Assembly: GCA_023415595.1 (NCBI GenBank)
Contig: JAEZJW010000187.1
Location: 1-23,318, forward strand
DNA length: 23,318 bases
Source: Bacillota bacterium
GTDB taxonomy: Bacteria; Bacillota; Clostridia; Lachnospirales; Lachnospiraceae
Reading direction: 5' to 3'
This document shows positions 21,734-23,318 of the stretch, one piece after another (the first letter of the stretch is position 1; the number at the start of each line of letters is the position of its first letter). The notes under the pieces were generated by a model. The model had not been told where the DNA came from and did no database searches. It saw nothing but the letters and a program-made list of their open reading frames with translations. The position numbers and the translations under genes are program-made.

Positions 21734-23224
21734 ATGCAGGTGGGGTACAATTTAAGAAAAGCGGATAAAGTTAATCTGATTACTATTTTGTTGCTGGTAA
21801 TTATCATATGCGGGCAGGTTGTTATGGCTGATGGGCTTGCGAACAGCGGTGTCCAGCTGACGGCAGGAGCAGTAATAGCTGCCATTATGTTTCTGAATTA
21901 TTTTATTCCAATGAAAAGTTTCATTCGTGGATTACTGTTTGCATCACTGACCTCCTTTGTAATCACCGGTCTGATCTTTGCTGATGGATATAGCTTAAAC
22001 AAACACTATATGTTTTTAGTATCCATAGCGATGGTATCTCTTTATTTTAAAAAGGAACTCATTATGATCCATGGAATCCTGGTGAATATGGAATACATCA
22101 TTCTGTACGTTTTTGTTCCGGACAGTTTACTCTCTGAGATACATACCTATTCCGATTTCACAACAATCATAATACTGACGGACGGTGTCTTGATTTTACT
22201 TTACTTCCTGACGAAGTGGGGCAATGATCTGGTGAATAAGACCGCAGAGAAGGAAGCGGAAACCGGTAAGCTACTCGGAAGGCTGAACGGAATGTTTCAA
22301 TCCATCAAGGAAGTCGCTGGAACCCTGGACGGCAGTATCGGTGTATTAAACGAGAAAACTCTTAATATAAATGAAACAAGCAAGGGAATATTAGAGTCTG
22401 TGCAACAGATCTCTGCCGCTATACAGGAGGAAGCCTCCAGTGTTAATGTGATTAACGGGACGATGAACAGTTCTATGCAGGGACTTAACCAGTCAGTATC
22501 CCTCTCCCATGGGATTATGGATAAAACCAACAGCATGGAGAGCATGGTGGAGGATGGCTGGAGAAAGGTGGAGAAAGCTAAGAACAGTATGAGCACGGTA
22601 CAATCCGCTATTAGTCTGACGGCAGTAACCGTTACTGAACTGAAAGAAAGCCTTGACATGATCAACAGCCTTTTATACAGTATTAAGGATATAGCAGGCC
22701 AGACAAACCTTCTGGCACTGAATGCATCCATAGAATCTGCCCGTGCCGGTGAACAGGGGAAGGGTTTTGCTGTTGTGGCAGAGCAAATCAGAAGACTTTC
22801 CGAACAGAGCAGGGCTATTGTGGTCGATATCACCGAAGTGACCGACCGCATCTCTGATAAGTCAGCGGAAGCAGCTGAAAAATCAGTAGAAGGAGATAAA
22901 GCAGCTAATTCAGGATTAGCTATGATGAGTGAGGTCGCTGAATTTTTTAAACAAATCAAGGATTACTATAAGGATACCAACGGTGAATTCCAGAAGAATG
23001 TGAAGGAAATCGAAGAGCTGGTGAATAATTTTATCGAGATTCAGGAGCAGATGATGAATGTGGCCAGCATTTCAGAAGAGAACTCTGCTGCAACCGAGGA
23101 GATCTTATCCTATATAGAGGAAGAGAATTCCCAGATTGGCTTCATCAGCGAAACTGTCGGCCAGATTAAGGCATTGAACGGCAGGATGAAGGATCAGAGA
23201 AATGCAATGAAGAATTTGAATTAA
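21734..23224 (+). CDS. Methyl-accepting chemotaxis protein with six-helix membrane sensor
   Basis: 496 residues. The first 165 are six closely spaced hydrophobic helices (about 15-33, 40-60, 65-83, 91-106, 110-129, 143-161) with only short loops, so there is no outside ligand-binding domain and no HAMP domain. The rest is the cytoplasmic coiled-coil signalling domain. The kinase-binding tip is IAGQTNLLALNASIESARAGEQGKGFAVVAEQ (about 319-350), identical or nearly so to the family consensus. Methylation-type Glu/Gln-Ala-Ser segments (IQEEASSVN, SEENSAATEEI) lie on either side. The signal must be sensed in the membrane or inside the cell. I prefer the ATG at 21734, eight bases after GGAGG, over 21728. 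It has its own promoter and sits between serA and DUF1015. Confidence 0.93.
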   Translation: MQVGYNLRKADKVNLITILLLVIIICGQVVMADGLANSGVQLTAGAVIAAIMFLNYFIPMKSFIRGLLFASLTSFVITGLIFADGYSLNKHYMFLVSIAMVSLYFKKELIMIHGILVNMEYIILYVFVPDSLLSEIHTYSDFTTIIILTDGVLILLYFLTKWGNDLVNKTAEKEAETGKLLGRLNGMFQSIKEVAGTLDGSIGVLNEKTLNINETSKGILESVQQISAAIQEEASSVNVINGTMNSSMQGLNQSVSLSHGIMDKTNSMESMVEDGWRKVEKAKNSMSTVQSAISLTAVTVTELKESLDMINSLLYSIKDIAGQTNLLALNASIESARAGEQGKGFAVVAEQIRRLSEQSRAIVVDITEVTDRISDKSAEAAEKSVEGDKAANSGLAMMSEVAEFFKQIKDYYKDTNGEFQKNVKEIEELVNNFIEIQEQMMNVASISEENSAATEEILSYIEEENSQIGFISETVGQIKALNGRMKDQRNAMKNLN

Positions 23225-23246
23225 AGATAGTGTGGAGGTTAATTTA

Positions 23247-23318
23247 ATGGCAACAGTAAGACCGTTTCAATGTATCAGACCGGAGAGAAAGGCAGCCGAA
23301 CGGGTGGCAGCATTACCA
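23247..23318 (+). CDS. DUF1015 family protein, N-terminus only
   Basis: 24 codons, reading MATVRPFQCIRPERKAAERV and on to ALP, cut by the window edge. The V-x-PF-x-x-x-RP opening followed by a V-A-x-LP segment matches the start of DUF1015 proteins, about 400-residue proteins of unknown function. In my understanding DUF1015 genes are often near serA/serC in clostridia, which fits the neighbourhood here, with the chemoreceptor placed between them. GGAGG lies eight bases before the ATG, 22 bases after the chemoreceptor stop, so the two could share a transcript. Confidence 0.75.
   Translation, partial: MATVRPFQCIRPERKAAERVAALP

Overview
The window looks like chromosomal DNA of a spore-forming, flagellated anaerobic Firmicute, most likely a Lachnospiraceae member (Lachnoclostridium/Anaerocolumna type). 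The evidence is moderate G+C, strong AGGAGG-type ribosome sites, bacterial sigma-A promoters, and a gene set typical of that group: LysR-leuBCD, ilvD-ilvB, serC-serA-DUF1015, DUF1540, DUF2935 and Pit-DUF47. No rRNA, tRNA or CRISPR array was seen.

Layout. (a) 1-122: the left end of an IS3-like insertion sequence running out of the window on the minus strand, with a hairpin over its transposase start. (b) 209-2671: a HAD phosphatase (-), the DNA repair glycosylase mutY (+) and an SH3-domain lipoprotein (+). (c) 2763-6893: a LysR regulator divergent from leuB-leuC-leuD. Overlapping divergent promoters and two LysR-type boxes lie between them. A 212-bp fold-back sequence sits in the leu leader, and a second fold-back of 211 bp but different sequence follows leuD. 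(d) 7349-12166: an accessory-looking block with a half-size EamA transporter, a LysM/helical protein whose 3' side carries 3.5 tandem hairpin repeats, a right-handed beta-helix protein, a DUF2935 helical protein with internal duplication, and a DUF1540 mini-protein. (e) 12290-15140 (minus): pit, then DUF47, then an AI-2E family membrane protein, apparently one operon for phosphate uptake. (f) 15452-18851: ilvD-ilvB. (g) 19101-21509: serC-serA with a multi-hairpin element between them. (h) 21734-23224: a chemoreceptor with a six-helix membrane sensor. (i) 23247-end: the start of a DUF1015 gene.

How the parts fit. LeuBCD, IlvD and IlvB cover much of leucine/valine/isoleucine synthesis, while leuA, ilvC and the regulatory subunit ilvN are not in the window. 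SerC and SerA are two of the three serine steps. The leu and ilv genes lie 8.5 kb apart with unrelated genes between them. If relatives have them contiguous, the 6.9-15.4 kb block is an insertion.

Gene-free stretches over 300 bp. 3648-3999 holds the promoters, operator and fold-back 1. 6894-7348 holds fold-back 2, then about 130 bp with nothing recognised, then the EamA promoter and a leader hairpin. 8662-9262 holds the hairpin repeats, a 20-bp-stem terminator, a GC palindrome and about 150 bp of AT-rich DNA with no clear signal. 15141-15451 holds divergent pit/ilvD promoters. Translation starts were moved downstream of the longest reading frame in eight genes where the ribosome site demanded it.
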